Source of the DNA: Orobanche coerulescens
Taxonomy: Eukaryota > Streptophyta > Magnoliopsida > Lamiales > Orobanchaceae
NCBI GenBank assembly: GCA_033398695.1
Contig: CM065801.1
Coordinates: 51,408,358 to 51,472,357, forward strand
Direction: 5' to 3'
DNA: 64,000 nucleotides
Shown: positions 1-10,690 of the stretch, piece after piece
Layout of the letters: each line of letters opens with the position of its first letter
Numbering within the stretch: the first letter of the stretch is position 1
Notes under the pieces: generated by a model
What the model saw: the letters and a program-made list of their open reading frames with translations, nothing else
The model's database searches: none
Told to the model about the DNA's origin: nothing
Program-made: the position numbers and the translations under genes

Positions 1-19
1 TCATGTATTCGGTATTACA

Positions 20-31
20 TACTCCCCCTCT
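20..31 (-). promoter_or_regulatory. Polypurine tract of chromovirus copy 1
   Basis: The minus strand reads AGAGGGGGAGTA directly before the 3' LTR. This is the expected plus-strand DNA priming site and it marks the LTR border at base 19. Confidence 0.85.
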
Positions 32-67
32 AAACAAGTTTCGTCTCGAATCTTAAGATGAAAATAA

Positions 68-2957
68 TTTCGGATATCTAGCCTTCATACTATCTTCCGA
101 CTCTCAAGTGGCTTCTTCGACTCCATTACGCGACCATTGAACTTTAACCAATGGTATTGGTTTATTACTCAATTGTTTGACCCGACTCTCGAGTATCTTG
201 ATTGGTTTCTCTTCGAACGTGCCATCATTAGTCACTTCAATCTCGCCAAATTCGATGATATGACTGGGATCCGGTACATATTTCCGTAATTGGGATACGT
301 GGAACACATGATGAACATGACTCGGTGATGGCGGTAAGGCCAACCTGTACGCCAACTCCCCAACTCTTTCAAGGATCTCGAATGGTCCGATATTTCTCGG
401 ACTCAGCTTTCCTTTCTTCCCAAAACGGAAAATCCCCCGAGTAGGAGAAACCTTTAAGAGCACGTGGTCCCCAATTTCAAACTCTAACGAGCGACGACGC
501 ACGTCTGCATAAGACTTTTGTCGACTCTGGGCAGTCAACAGCCTTTCACAATCAGAGCTACCTTCTCTTGAGCCTGTACTATCAACTCTGGTTCCATCCC
601 GATCAAGTCAGACGAATCATCCCAACACAGGGATGATCTGCATCTTCTCCCGTAGAACGCTTCAAATGGTGCCATCTTAATGGCAGCATGCCAACTATTG
701 TTGTAGGTGAATTCAATCAACGGAAAATGAACCTCCCAATCAGTCGACCAATATAAGGCATAATCTCTTAGCATATCTTCTACTGTCTGAATAGTCGTTT
801 CGAACTGTCCGTCAGTCTGAGGATGATAAGTTGTGCTAAAGTTCAGCTCGGTTCCCAAGGCTTTATGAACTGCCTTCCAAAACTATGACACAAAGCGACC
901 ATCCCGATCCGAAATAATGGTCTTCGGCGTACCATGCAATCGGACTATCTCCGCAATAAAAACTTGTGCCAATTTTTCTGGTCCCCAAGTATCCTTAATA
1001 CCCATAAAATGAGCCGACTTGGTTAGACAATCAACTATCACCCAAATCATATTCATCCCTGTTCTGGTCCTTGGCATATTGGTGATAAAGTCCTTCGATA
1101 TATCCTCCCACTTTCATTCAGGAATCGGAAGTAGCTTCAACATTCCGGCAGGTCGCTGATATCCAATCTTAACTTGTTGACATGTTAAACACTTCGAGAT
1201 GTATTCTGCTACGTCCTTCTTCATATTTCCCCACCAGAAATTCTGCTTTAGATCCTTATACGTCTTACTGGTGCCCGGATGAATAGAATAGGGTGCACCG
1301 TGAGCTTCCTTCATGATCGTCTGCTTCAAAGCATCGTCATCGGGAACGCAAAGTCAACTCGAACCTCGTAACTCCATCATCATATATTACAAATCCGGGC
1401 CTTCCTTGTCCATTTCATCATGTAACCGAATAATCGAGAATCATCCAACTACTTAGATTTGATTTCGTCAATTAACGACGGTTAATTCCATCACACACAG
1501 TTTCCCTTGGACTCCTTGCGACCATACTTCAATTCCTTCGCAAATCAATTCTCGTTGAATGCTGGACTGGTACGTAAGTGTTTCCAACATTCGACTTGAA
1601 ATAGTTTTGCGGCTTAGTGCTTCAGCTACCACATTCGCTTTGTCTGGATGATAAAGAATTTCCAGGTCATAATATTTGATCAATTCCAGCCATCTCCTTT
1701 GTCTCATGTTTAATTCCTTCTGACTGAAAATATACTTGAGACTCTTGTGATCTGTAAAGATCTGAAAATGAGTGTCGTACAAATAATGTCGCCAAATCTT
1801 CAGGTCAAAGGTAACGGTTGCTAACTCTAAATCATGTGTCGGGTAGTTAACCTAATATGGTTTCAACTGTCGAGAGGCATAAGTAATCACCTTATCCTTC
1901 TGCATCAACACGCAACCCAAACCCTGATTTGAAGCATCGCTGTAAACCACGAACCCATCAGTTCCGTCTGGTAGTGCTAATATTGGCGCCGTTGCCAGTC
2001 CTCTCTTAAGTTCATCAAAACTAGTCTGACATTTATCGTCCCACACGAATTTCTGAGCCTTCTGCAATAGCTGAGTAAGCGGACAAGTAATTTTGGAAAA
2101 TCGTTCCACAAAACGACGATAATACCCAGCAAGTCCTAAGAAACTTCGGACTTCCTTCATGTTCTTAGGAGATTCCCACTCCAAGATTGCCTCAACTTTC
2201 TTCGGGTCTACTTGTACTCCGTCGGTTGATATCACATGCCCAAGGAACATTACTTCCTTCATCCAGAACTCGCATTTGTAAAGTTTCGCATAAAGTTGTT
2301 CAGTCTCAAAGTATTCAAAACAATTCGCAAATGTTCGCATGCTCTTCTGGATCCTTCGAATAGATCAAGATGTCGTAGATGAAAACGACCACGAATTTAT
2401 CCAAGTATTCTAAGAATACCCGATTCATCAATTGCATAAACACATCCGAGCATTAGTAAGACCAAATGGCATCACCACAAACTCATAGTACTGCATCGGG
2501 ATCTAAAATGGATTTCGGTATATCGATTACTTAATCCTTAATCGATGGTATCTCGATCTCAAGTCGATCTTCGAGAATATCATCGCCCCCTGCAGTTGAT
2601 CAAATAAATCATCGATCCGAGGCAATGGGTATTTATTCTTGATCGTCACCTTGTTTAGCTCCCTGTAATCAATACACAATCAGAGGGATCCATCTTTCTT
2701 TCGAATAAAAAGAACGGGCGCACCCCAAGGAGAAACACTAGGTTGAATGTAACCCTTCTGCAACAATTCCTCAAGATGTTTCTTTAACTCATGCATCTCG
2801 GTTGGCGCCATACGGTATGGTGCTCTGGAAATAGGTGCGGCTCTTGGTTCCAATTCGATATATAAATCTACAGCTCTACGTGGAGGTATCCAGGTAGTTT
2901 ATCAGGGAATATGTCTGAGAATTCGTTCACAACTGGAATAGATTAGAGCTCTACTCC
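68..2957 (-). pseudogene. pol: Chromovirus pol, copy 1: RT, RNase H, integrase, chromodomain (broken)
   Basis: Pieces in order on the minus strand: RT (about 2345-2950, with several breaks), RT end and RNase H (1852-2340, containing [15 protein letters not shown]), an RNase H tail and linker (1468-1782), the HHCC zinc domain of integrase (1114-1329, with CLTCQQVK), the integrase core (883-1077, with VIVDCLTKSAHF and IISDRDGRF; 535-858, with the catalytic E in TDGQFETTIQ), and an SH3-like plus chromodomain end (104-538, with IPLVKVQW and VEEAT). The RT active site reads FIYDILIYS where FIDDILIYS is usual. Compared with copy 2 there is an extra frameshift near 2310, where one G is missing. It is a non-functional relic in this sequence, although some breaks may be consensus errors. 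Confidence 0.9.
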
Positions 2958-4676
2958 TTATTCCTTCTTCATGGCATAACACCAAAACCCGGTACAACCC
3001 TGTTTCAGCAATTTAATCGCTTTCATAGCTTTGATCACTTTCCCTGAGCTTTCTGGTCTCCATCCTTCGAATAAATGTTCAGATTTGTCATCAATAATAA
3101 TCGAGATAACTCTCTTCTGATAATTCAAAATAGCCCCATAACGATTGAGCAAATCGTCTCCAAGAATTAAATCGTCACCATGGATGTCGACCACAATAAG
3201 ATTTGACGGCCAATTTCTCCCTCCTATGGACACAGGAAAATTTCTAGCTTGTAGATTTCCCATAATTCTCTCTCCACTCGGCAGACTCACAACATAAGGT
3301 TCACAATTATGCAAACACGAAATTTTCAAACGATTAACACGATTCAATGATATGAAAGAATGCGTAGCTCTTGAATCGAATAAGACACTAACTGGTTGCA
3401 AAAGAATCTGAATCGTACCTGATGCAACAGCAGTATTTTGATCATCTGACCTCCTCATCTCATAGAGGCGCGGAGGAACGGACCCAGCACTGGATGCTTC
3501 TCTTTTCCCAAAATTTTGCTGTTGAAGACCACTCTGCTGTGTCAGGTTCACAATCGTCTCTTTCGGAACTTGTGCTGAAGTGCGAGCTCCAAATGATCTA
3601 GTCACATTTCTGCAAAAATTCGCACGATGCCCTTCTTGCCCACATTCAAAACAGGTCACAGAAGGAGCGGAGAAATCACGTCGAACATTCCCTGGTCGTC
3701 CACAGTTATAACACTTCTTCGCTGAATCGGTAACTGTTGATGCCGTTCTGAACTTCTTTCCGCCTCGATAAGGATACGAAGGCCTCTTGGATGAATGGAA
3801 TGAGAACTGGCCCTTGCAGGGCCCACTACTCTTGCTCTTGGTGAAGTTGCCAGACACTTTCTGCTTCTTTGCTTCTGCAAATTTCTCCACTGCTGTCTCT
3901 TTCATTTCGTAAGCCAGGGCTTTGTCCTGATACTGTTGGAGAGTAGTACATTCAAATCCCAACATATATTGCTGGATCTCCGGCTTCATCCGCATGTCGA
4001 AGTGAAAAGTTTTTTCTACCTCGGTTCTGACCAGATGTCGCACAAAGGTCAGCTGGTGATTAAAAGTCTTAATCATATTTGTCACAAATGCCTCCAGATT
4101 CTGCGGTGAGAAAAACTCTTGGACTCTAGTCTCTCTAACTGGACAAGGACAATACTGTGATTCCATCATTAATTTAAATTCCGTTCAGTCAGCATTATGA
4201 TCCTCAGGTCAAATGGCTTCCCACCAGTCGAAAGCTTCCCCAATCAGAAAATACTGAGTGATCGAAACTTTTCGGTCATCGGAACAATTAATTCCCGCAA
4301 ATATCTTCTCCAGTTCTTTCAGCCAGTTGTCCCATGTAGGCATCTCTGAAGAATCTTCAAATTTCGGTGGGTGTAGTTTGACCACTTATGAAAGCCACTT
4401 GTCTCCCCGATTGTCTTCGTTGCGCTGTTGGCCCATCGTCACTTGCGTGCGGTCAACCACCTAAGCAAATTGGGTCATTTGAGTGACCAATTATTGAAGC
4501 ACTCCCGGCATGTTAGGATTTGCATCTTCCTCCATAGTTCGTGCTCGATCATTATTTACCGATTCCTATTGTCCGCCAGAACGGGAATCAGCTCGATTAG
4601 CTGACAAATCTGGGGTAGACAACGAATCTTCATGTCTCGCATTACCACGTTTGCATCCACGACCTCCTCTCAACAT
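2958..4676 (-). pseudogene. gag: Chromovirus gag-protease, copy 1 (broken)
   Basis: Gag capsid region followed by two CCHC zinc knuckles and an aspartic protease. The longest open piece is 2958-4169 (403 aa). The likely original start is the ATG ending at 4676, about 220 bp inside the primer-binding site, but stops lie between 4170 and 4676. Knuckle 1 reads CYNCGRPGNVRRDF, having lost both its H and its last C. Knuckle 2, CFECGQEGHRANFC, is intact. The protease motif is DSRATHSF in place of DSGATHSF, so the catalytic D-S-G triad is damaged. Products would normally form the virus-like particle and process the polyprotein. Confidence 0.9.
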
Positions 4677-4898
4677 ACTGTAAACACAAATACTCAATAT
4701 CCAGAGTAAAATCTTCTAAAGCTCGTCAATATCCACAAAACACGAAATAATTAAAATGGTAGTATATGATATTAGGAAACTTACAACCACGGTCCACATG
4801 ACGATGCTGGTTGTACAGTGATGTTATACGCGACCGATAAATCAAACGACATAAACAGACTCAACTAAACCCAACTGCCAAGATATCCATGAATCTTA

Positions 4899-4910
4899 GC
4901 TCCGATACCA
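4899..4910 (-). promoter_or_regulatory. Primer-binding site (initiator Met tRNA type), copy 1
   Basis: The minus strand reads TGGTATCGGAGC, one base from the standard TGGTATCAGAGC complementary to the 3' end of plant initiator tRNA-Met. It lies 5 bp inside the 5' LTR border. Confidence 0.85.
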
Positions 4911-5394
4911 TATTCTGTAACACCCCGAGATATTCGGAATAATTACAGCGTCGTAAACCCTTTATATAAGAATTTACAAGGCTAAATTACAAGAAATGCT
5001 GAACAATACGAAAGTACCACCAAAAGTTGAGTAATTTAATAATCGGTTTAATCATTCCACAACCATCCATTTATTACAAACTTTTCAAATCATCAAAAGA
5101 ACACACGTACTCGAGTGCTAAAAACCAAACCACAATACCAAAACAATACAACGGATAACATCACTGTGCCCCTTCGTCATCACGCTGGTACTTTGGTTGC
5201 TTCTCTGCTCCTCGGCTACCTGAATATCAAAACAAATGTCCACCCCCACAGGGTTAGAAAAATGATGCTAGTACAAGTATCATAATATATAAAGTCAGAT
5301 ATGCAACAACAATGCATAAAACACGGACTTCCTCTACCGGAATCCAACGATGCGAATCCACAAGATTCCATCAACATAACACAGGGTAATCCAA

Positions 5395-5560
5395 TTATCC
5401 AGCATCCTCAGCATAGATCCCAAGATGATCCCGTCGGACCAACACGAGGTGGAAAACCCGTCCAATGATCCAGCGCCCTCAGCATAGATCCCAAGATGAT
5501 CCCGTCGGACCAACACGAGGTGGACAACTGATCCAGCGCCCTCAGCATATAGATCACATG
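5395..5560 (-). repeat. Tandem repeat in LTR, about 60-bp unit
   Basis: Nearly three copies of a unit containing GATCCCAAGATGATCCCGTC and ACCAACACGAGGTGG. Equivalent arrays lie near 12540-12720 and 20010-20180 in the other LTRs of this family. They lie between the TATA box and the 3' end of the LTR. Confidence 0.8.
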
Positions 5561-6861
5561 ATCCCTTCGGATCATTACAACATATACAATACAACTATGC
5601 ATATACATATGCAAATCGATATGTCCATCAACATGAACAATATATGAATCAATAATTTGAACGACATTATGACAATTCAACTTGGATGATCTCATGTTCA
5701 ACAACATGAATAACAATATGCATGATCAAAATTATCAACATTAAACTAATAGTCAATTACGATACTTGCCTTAGAAAGATGGCAAGAATTAAGTACTTCA
5801 ACGACCGTCAATACGCCCGAAGGTCACCTCCTTCGATCAACTGTGCGCAACGCTCGAACCTTTAAACAAATAGGAAAATAAGGACAACTCAACTTTCATA
5901 ATAGTTTTAGCGAACGGATATCTAACGTCTACTACGGCCGGGTTAACACTCTAAGTTAGCCGGTTCACGGTTCAACTCATTCGACTAACGCTCGGTTGAG
6001 CTAAGGACATATTTCAAGCGAATCAAATGACCATAATGGGGATGAAAGCCGACATCTATGAGTTCAAGGATATTCAAATCATCATAAATTCGCACTTCGA
6101 TTCCTGATTATCAATTCCAATACTTGGTTCGGTCATTTAACACCCTTCAACCGAGTTTTAGATTAACTCATCCCTACAATTTCGTTCTTTCACAAGCTAT
6201 CCTTCTTGCCAAAAATTTTAAGTTCATAACAATTGTTACCCATCAACACCCTTCGTTCCAATTATCAACATGAAGATCATCATGTCCATAAATCATTACA
6301 AGTCATGAATTACGTTTGAATAACACCTCATACTACACATGGATTATTCTAAGTGAAGACCCTTAGAATTCATCTTCTTGAATATCTCCAATGTAGGTGA
6401 TGATATTAACAATACACTGGTATATAAGTGATTCGGAATCGACATCCAAAATGTGCAATAAATCTCAGAAACCATAACTCAGGTTCAACTCAAGAAGACT
6501 CGGTTATAATCTTCTTACTCAGAGAAGTTCTAACATGATTACTTCAGATTTTCCTAAGGTATGGTGTTCAACCTAATAAGTTATCAATAACCTTAATAGT
6601 TCCAGGATAAATGTTCATAATCCGAATAAGAACTCGAATTCTAAGCTCGGTCAGCAACACATACCTTATACGGAAAGAGAATATGAAAACACTTGATGAA
6701 CTCAACGTCGAACACTCGAACACCAATCCCCAAAGCTCCTTGCCTTTAATGAGTATAATCAGAGCTTGATATGAAGAGTTAAGGTCGATAGGGCAACTCT
6801 CTAAGTCCCGGAAATCGGGTATCGGTCAAAGTGAAATCTGAGAAATGAAATGAGGTACTGT

Positions 6862-6871
6862 CCTATTTATA
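6862..6871 (-). promoter_or_regulatory. TATA box of LTR promoter, copy 1
   Basis: The minus strand reads TATAAATAGG. It is placed just after the palindrome array and about 560 bp into the LTR, as expected for the U3 promoter. Confidence 0.7.
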
Positions 6872-6883
6872 AAAAATAACTAT

Positions 6884-7278
6884 TATCGCGCGCTATTTCT
6901 CCTTTTTAGCGTGCGCTAACAGGCTCCCAGCCCACTATTTCTTTCTGTCCTCGGCCTTGCGTACGCTGAATAGCCTTTACGTACGCTAAATACAATAGTT
7001 ACGCTAACACCAAACATAGCATGCGCTAACGGCTTTACGAAAGCTCACTGACCTCACTGTACTAGACTTAGCGTGCGCTAGCATCTCTCTCGTAGTGTGC
7101 GCTAAGCACCGTTGACTCGACTTTTCCAAAACCATCCAGTTTCATCCTGACATGTCACTATCTAAGATTCGTGGTCCGATCTCACTTGCCAACCTGTCTC
7201 AGTCATGCTGACCATACCTAGCGTGCGCTAGTTCACATATTTAGCGTGCGCTAGACTTTAATGTTAGCGTGCGCTAAA
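6884..7278 (-). repeat. Array of TTAGCGTGCGCTAA palindromes in U3, copy 1
   Basis: About twelve copies or variants of TAGCGTGCGCTA, formed by 6-bp inverted arms TTAGCG/CGCTAA around a 2-bp centre, at irregular spacing of roughly 20-60 bp. The array ends just upstream of the TATA box. Degenerate members include GCGTACGCTGAA, ACGTACGCTAAA and GCATGCGCTAAC. Confidence 0.85.
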
Positions 7279-7434
7279 TATACATAAATACTTGTATGAA
7301 TTTACATCTATGAAATCATACACTCTACAATACTGCGTTATGAAGAAGATTATACTCTGATCAATAATACGACATAAGCAATATCACAAAGCTCAAGTAC
7401 AAATAAAATACACGTAAGATATTCGGGTATTACA

Positions 7435-8630
7435 ATATCCAACTTTAAAAAGAATATGGATTAGTCCATCTTCATATCATGGAAGGGGTAGCCCAGGGCA
7501 AATCAATTGATGGAAGTGAAAAGAATGTAGTTGAAAATGATTACTGAAGAAGAAAAATAAAAAGAAAATGGTGAAAAAAAGAAGAGAAAGAGGAAGTTGA
7601 AGAGGAATAAGAGGAATAAAAGAAAGAGAAGGATGATCAGAATGATTCTGACCATGATCGGGATCAAGGCTCAAGTTCAACTCAACCATCACGTGCTGAA
7701 AAATCAGAGAAGCAGGGGTAACAATCTGAAAAATCCCCTTCTGCTCAAAAGTCAGCTGACCGGAGGATATCAACTGAAAAATCAACTGCCCAGGAGTCAT
7801 CTTCAAATGAAGGCACAACTGAAAATATCCATCACGCAGTGGCACCTGAATTTTAGCAACCATCTAACATCTCTGAGTTGATCCGCACAATGGTGGAGGA
7901 GAAAGTTGCAAAGCTTCTGGCAACAAAAATTGAATTGCATTTGTTGTCTCTCACAACAAAATGGACTCTCTTCTCAACAGAAAGGATCCCTCACCACCAC
8001 TAGCATCTTCCAGGATGCCACTTGGAATACAGGACTTTATGCAGAAGGTGGAGGAGCAGCTCGCACAACTTATTGATGCTGGAAAAAAGGGGGAAGAGAT
8101 GAGATAGAAGTGGAGGCACGAGGCATTAACTGTGGTTCCTAAAAGTACACCTACACCTCCTAATATCATCCATTATCCTGAAGGTGGAGCCTCAAGTTCT
8201 CATAAAAGAAAAAGTACAGTTGCACCTTCAGAAGCTTCTGCAGCAAAGAAGAGGAGAACCAGGCATGAATTACCTCAATCACTTCAATGGGAAGGGAAAG
8301 AGCTATATTATGTGGAGAAATTCCTGTCAGTAGAAGCTGAACCAATGTGGGGAACATCAAGAAATCAGTTCATAGAGAAGTATTACATATGGGAAATACT
8401 TCAAGATCTGACTGTCCCCCACAACAGATTTTTATTTATTTCATGGAGCTAAATTGGCCTAATCTATGTGAAATATTGAAGAAGCATGTTGAGCAAAAAT
8501 TTAATGCATATCCCATAATTCCAAACTTCAGACCTCAAGAAGCACCCACACTTATTAATGGAGAACTGGATAAGAATGCTCTTCAGAAGGAAATTAAACA
8601 AGTATGCATTGAGGACAAATATATTTCCTA
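7435..8630 (+). pseudogene. Degraded unknown reading frame (ORF-X), right part, copy 1
   Basis: This is the right-hand continuation of a frame interrupted by the chromovirus at ATATC. It has an E/K-rich segment (about 7540-7640 in the intact register), an S/K/E-rich stretch, and a basic patch KRKSTVAPSEASAAKKRR followed by a more structured region with the residues LYYVEKFLSVEAEPMW (8132-8452) and LNWPNLCEILKKHVEQKF (8347-8631). Stops and frameshifts separate the pieces. I do not recognise a domain. It resembles low-complexity reading frames common in Lamiales retroelement-rich genomes and lies just upstream of a Sirevirus-like polypurine tract. An env-like or accessory ORF of that element is therefore possible, as inference only. 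Confidence 0.5.
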
Positions 8631-8734
8631 GGGTTAGGGCCGATATTTCCTAGCCCATTTAAATCTGGGCTTTTTTGGCCCGGACCGTTTAGCCCGAAGC
8701 CCGTTAGGGCTAGCCCGAAACCCGCTAGGTCTAG

Positions 8735-8770
<36 letters not shown>

Positions 8771-9180
8771 AATTTCAACTTACAGTAATACTATATTTAT
8801 ATAACATATATTAATATTATATATATATAATATATTAATATTATATATGTAATATATATTAATATTATATATAATGTATATTATTACTGTATTTGTTAAT
8901 ATAGTGTTTATATATATATATATACATAAAAGTGTATTTTTTGTTATATTTATTATAGTATATTTGTTACTATATATATAAAATATATTGTTACTGTTTT
9001 TTTTGGTTTATGGCTTATAAAAAAATAAAAAATAGATTTTTTAAATATTTAGCCCGTTTAGCCTGAAACCCGTTAGGGTTAGGGTTAGGGCCGATATTTC
9101 CTAGCCCGTTTAAATCCGGGCTTTTTTGGCCCGGACCGTTTAGCCCGAAGCCCGCTAGGGCTAGCCCGTTTAACATCTCC
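8631..9180 (+). repeat. GC-rich repeat with (AT)n core, hAT-MITE-like, copy 1
   Basis: Two imperfect direct copies of a GC-rich block (TTTAGCCCGAAGCCCG, GGGCTAGCCCGTTTAAC, GGTTAGGGCCGATATTTCC) surround about 330 bp of AT-rich DNA with an (AT)n run at 8742-8766. The right end, GCCCGTTTAACATCTC, matches the terminus of the related element at 32311-33149. It interrupts ORF-X. Short GGGTTAGGG runs look telomeric but are part of this family. Confidence 0.6.
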
Positions 9181-9204
9181 ACATTTGAATATTAAGTTTT
9201 GCCA

Positions 9205-9224
9205 TCATCAAAATAGGGGGAATT
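9205..9224 (+). promoter_or_regulatory. Sirevirus-like polypurine tract, copy 1
   Basis: ATCATCAAAATAGGGGGAA directly precedes TGTTAGG. This CATCATCAAAA-GGGGG-TGTTAGG arrangement is characteristic of plant Sirevirus (Ty1/copia) 3' ends. It places an LTR start at 9225 and the element on the plus strand. Confidence 0.7.
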
Positions 9225-10026
9225 TGTTAGGAATATAATTTTAAGATCTTGATGATGTCATCCCGGTATTCAAAGATTATTTCAAATGTATGTACTTTGC
9301 GTTGTAAAGAAGAATCAAATGAGTATCTTCTATAAGCCTTTAAAATTAGGCTAGGTGTTGATCATGTTGATCACGTAGAAATTTGGCTAAGTATAGAACA
9401 GACAAATATCACCGATATTGACTTCACTAAAAATATCACCGGGTTTTGGTCAACGCAAGATATCACTAAGGATGACTAATAAAACATCAATGGATTTCTA
9501 TCAAAGATCACCAAATTATGGTCAACGCAAGATAACATCTAAGGATGACCAGAAACATCAATGGTTTTGGCCAAAGGAAAATATCAGTCGGGTTTGACCA
9601 AGTTAGAAGTAAAACTGAATATCACTGACTATAATTTTGGCTAAGTACAAAATAGTTAAAATATCAGACGAGTTTGGTCAAAGGAGAATATCAGCTCGAG
9701 TTTGGTCAAAGCAAAATATCAGTTGAGTTTGACCAAAGCAAATATTAGTTGAGTTTTATCAAGACTGAATATTAGCCAACTTTTGTATAGCAGAATATTA
9801 GCTGAGTTTTACCAAAGACATAATATCAGTTGAGTTTAGCAAGACGGAGTATCAGCCAAGTTTTGGACATCAACTAAGTCCACGTCAGCAAACGTTGAAA
9901 AGTCAACAATGACGGAAAGTCACGTGCAGGCTTAATAAATGCAAAGGGACAAAGTGATTGATTCTCCAAAGTTAAGGAATATTTTATTCCTAAAGATTCG
10001 CATCCAGAAGTCGTACTAATTATAGT
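9225..10026 (+). repeat. Sirevirus-like 3' LTR, truncated at the duplication junction, copy 1
   Basis: Starts TGTTAGGAATATAATTTT and is collinear with 23827-24636 up to base 10026, where identity stops abruptly at the tandem-duplication junction. It contains a minisatellite at about 9409-9860 built on ATATCAG plus GAGTTTGGTCAAAGC. Several units between 9424 and 9560 are corrupted relative to copy 2, always at CAG. Confidence 0.7.
9409..9860 (+). repeat. Minisatellite in Sirevirus-like LTR, copy 1
   Basis: About 14 degenerate units of roughly 26-36 bp with consensus AATATCAG then GAGTTTGGTCAAAGCA. The counterpart is 24010-24480. Confidence 0.75.
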
Positions 10027-10027
10027 G
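10026..10027. other. Tandem duplication junction
   Basis: Sequence to the left, through TACTAATTATAGT, matches sequence ending at 24636. Sequence to the right has no match at 24637. The repeat unit is therefore 10027-24636 (14,610 bp). The breakpoint joins the middle of a Sirevirus-like LTR to an unrelated LTR-like promoter fragment. Confidence 0.8.
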
Positions 10028-10690
10028 CTGAGAGAGAAATCCTGAGGTAGATTCGGGAGAGGAAGCCGGGAGCCTAAAAGTATGTATGTATTTGAGCGTC
10101 TTCTCTGAACTCAATGGAGAACCTTTTTTCAGTTGTTGGGGTTCTCTATTTATAGCACTGGGAGATGCTGGGCGATCGCCTCTGCTATATTATAATAAGC
10201 GGGCGATCATCTTTTAGCACATGGGCTGGTCTCCTTAAAGTCCGCAGGAGTTGCTGGCAGCCAGCTGTGCGGTCCAATGAGAAATCTGCACGCGTCTGAG
10301 TCGCTGTCATGGGCGATCCCACCTTGTACCTTTCGGAGGGTCTGTCGGTAGGTGATAAGGTGGTGACAGGCTATGGTCAACGATCTATGAAATGCGGCGC
10401 CTGTCGCGGATCTGCACATGGGCGCTGCTTTGAGATCCAGTCTTCGTGGACTTTGACAGACGAAGGTCTTTGTTTGTGGTACAGGACGGTCGTACTAAGT
10501 TGGGCACCAGAGTCGATCGCTAGGTGCTAAAGGCGATCGCCTTGAGAGTCGATCGCTAGATACTCGAAGACGGACTATTATCTTTGTTTAGGCGAGTTCG
10601 CCATAGCTTGATTGGTTGTGGACTCGGTCGCTCAACCTTGTAGTCGATCGCGTGTCGAGGTGAACAAATCTCGACACAACACTTCCTACA
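10027..10690 (-). repeat. LTR-like promoter fragment with GGCGATCGCC palindromes
   Basis: On the minus strand this segment has a palindrome-word array (GGCGATCGCC, AGTCGATCGCTAG, GTCGATCGCG and variants, about 10168-10652) followed by CTATAAATAG at 10155-10146 and a leader-like stretch. The layout is that of the U3/R part of an LTR whose 3' part was removed at the duplication junction. A candidate LTR start TGTAGGAAGTGTTGTG ends near 10690. No coding region is attached, so family assignment is open. Confidence 0.5.
10146..10155 (-). promoter_or_regulatory. TATA box in LTR-like fragment
   Basis: The minus strand reads CTATAAATAG, located just downstream, in transcription direction, of the GATCGC palindrome array. 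Confidence 0.55.

Larger units (their letters stand above)
1..7434 (-). mobile_element. Ty3/gypsy chromovirus (Tekay/Del-like), copy 1, cut by window edge
   Basis: LTR retrotransposon read on the minus strand: 5' LTR at 4916-7434, primer-binding site, gag-protease, RT, RNase H, integrase and chromodomain, polypurine tract, and only the last 19 bases of the 3' LTR at 1-19. It is nearly identical to the complete element at 12071-22046 and shares the same right-hand flank, including ATATC at 7435-7439. It therefore arose by segmental duplication, not by a second insertion. The chromodomain-like C-terminus, long LTRs and TGTAATACCC/GGTGTTACA termini fit the Tekay/Del clade; that clade call is from pattern recognition. 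All frames are broken. Confidence 0.93.
4916..7434 (-). repeat. 5' LTR of chromovirus copy 1
   Basis: 2,519-bp LTR starting TGTAATACCCG and ending GGTGTTACA on the minus strand. In element order it holds a palindrome array (7278-6884), a TATA box (6871-6862), a tandem repeat (about 5560-5395) and the 3' end. It matches 19534-22046 closely and 12071-14620 less closely. That is the relation expected if the insertion aged first and was duplicated later. Confidence 0.92.

Noticed and set aside
5334..5716. Tandem frames with repeated SCWSDGIILGS segments
   Set aside because: Translation of the LTR tandem repeat; no start context and no match to a protein.
6884..7278. CRISPR-like array (short palindromic repeats with spacers)
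   Set aside because: Plant retrotransposon LTR; repeats are degenerate, spacing is irregular, and no cas genes are present.
7477..7863. Minus-strand 128-aa frame with L/F-rich end
   Set aside because: Shadow of the E/K-rich plus-strand ORF-X.
8631..9180. Interstitial telomeric repeat
   Set aside because: Only two or three TTAGGG-like units, embedded in a dispersed repeat with copies elsewhere.
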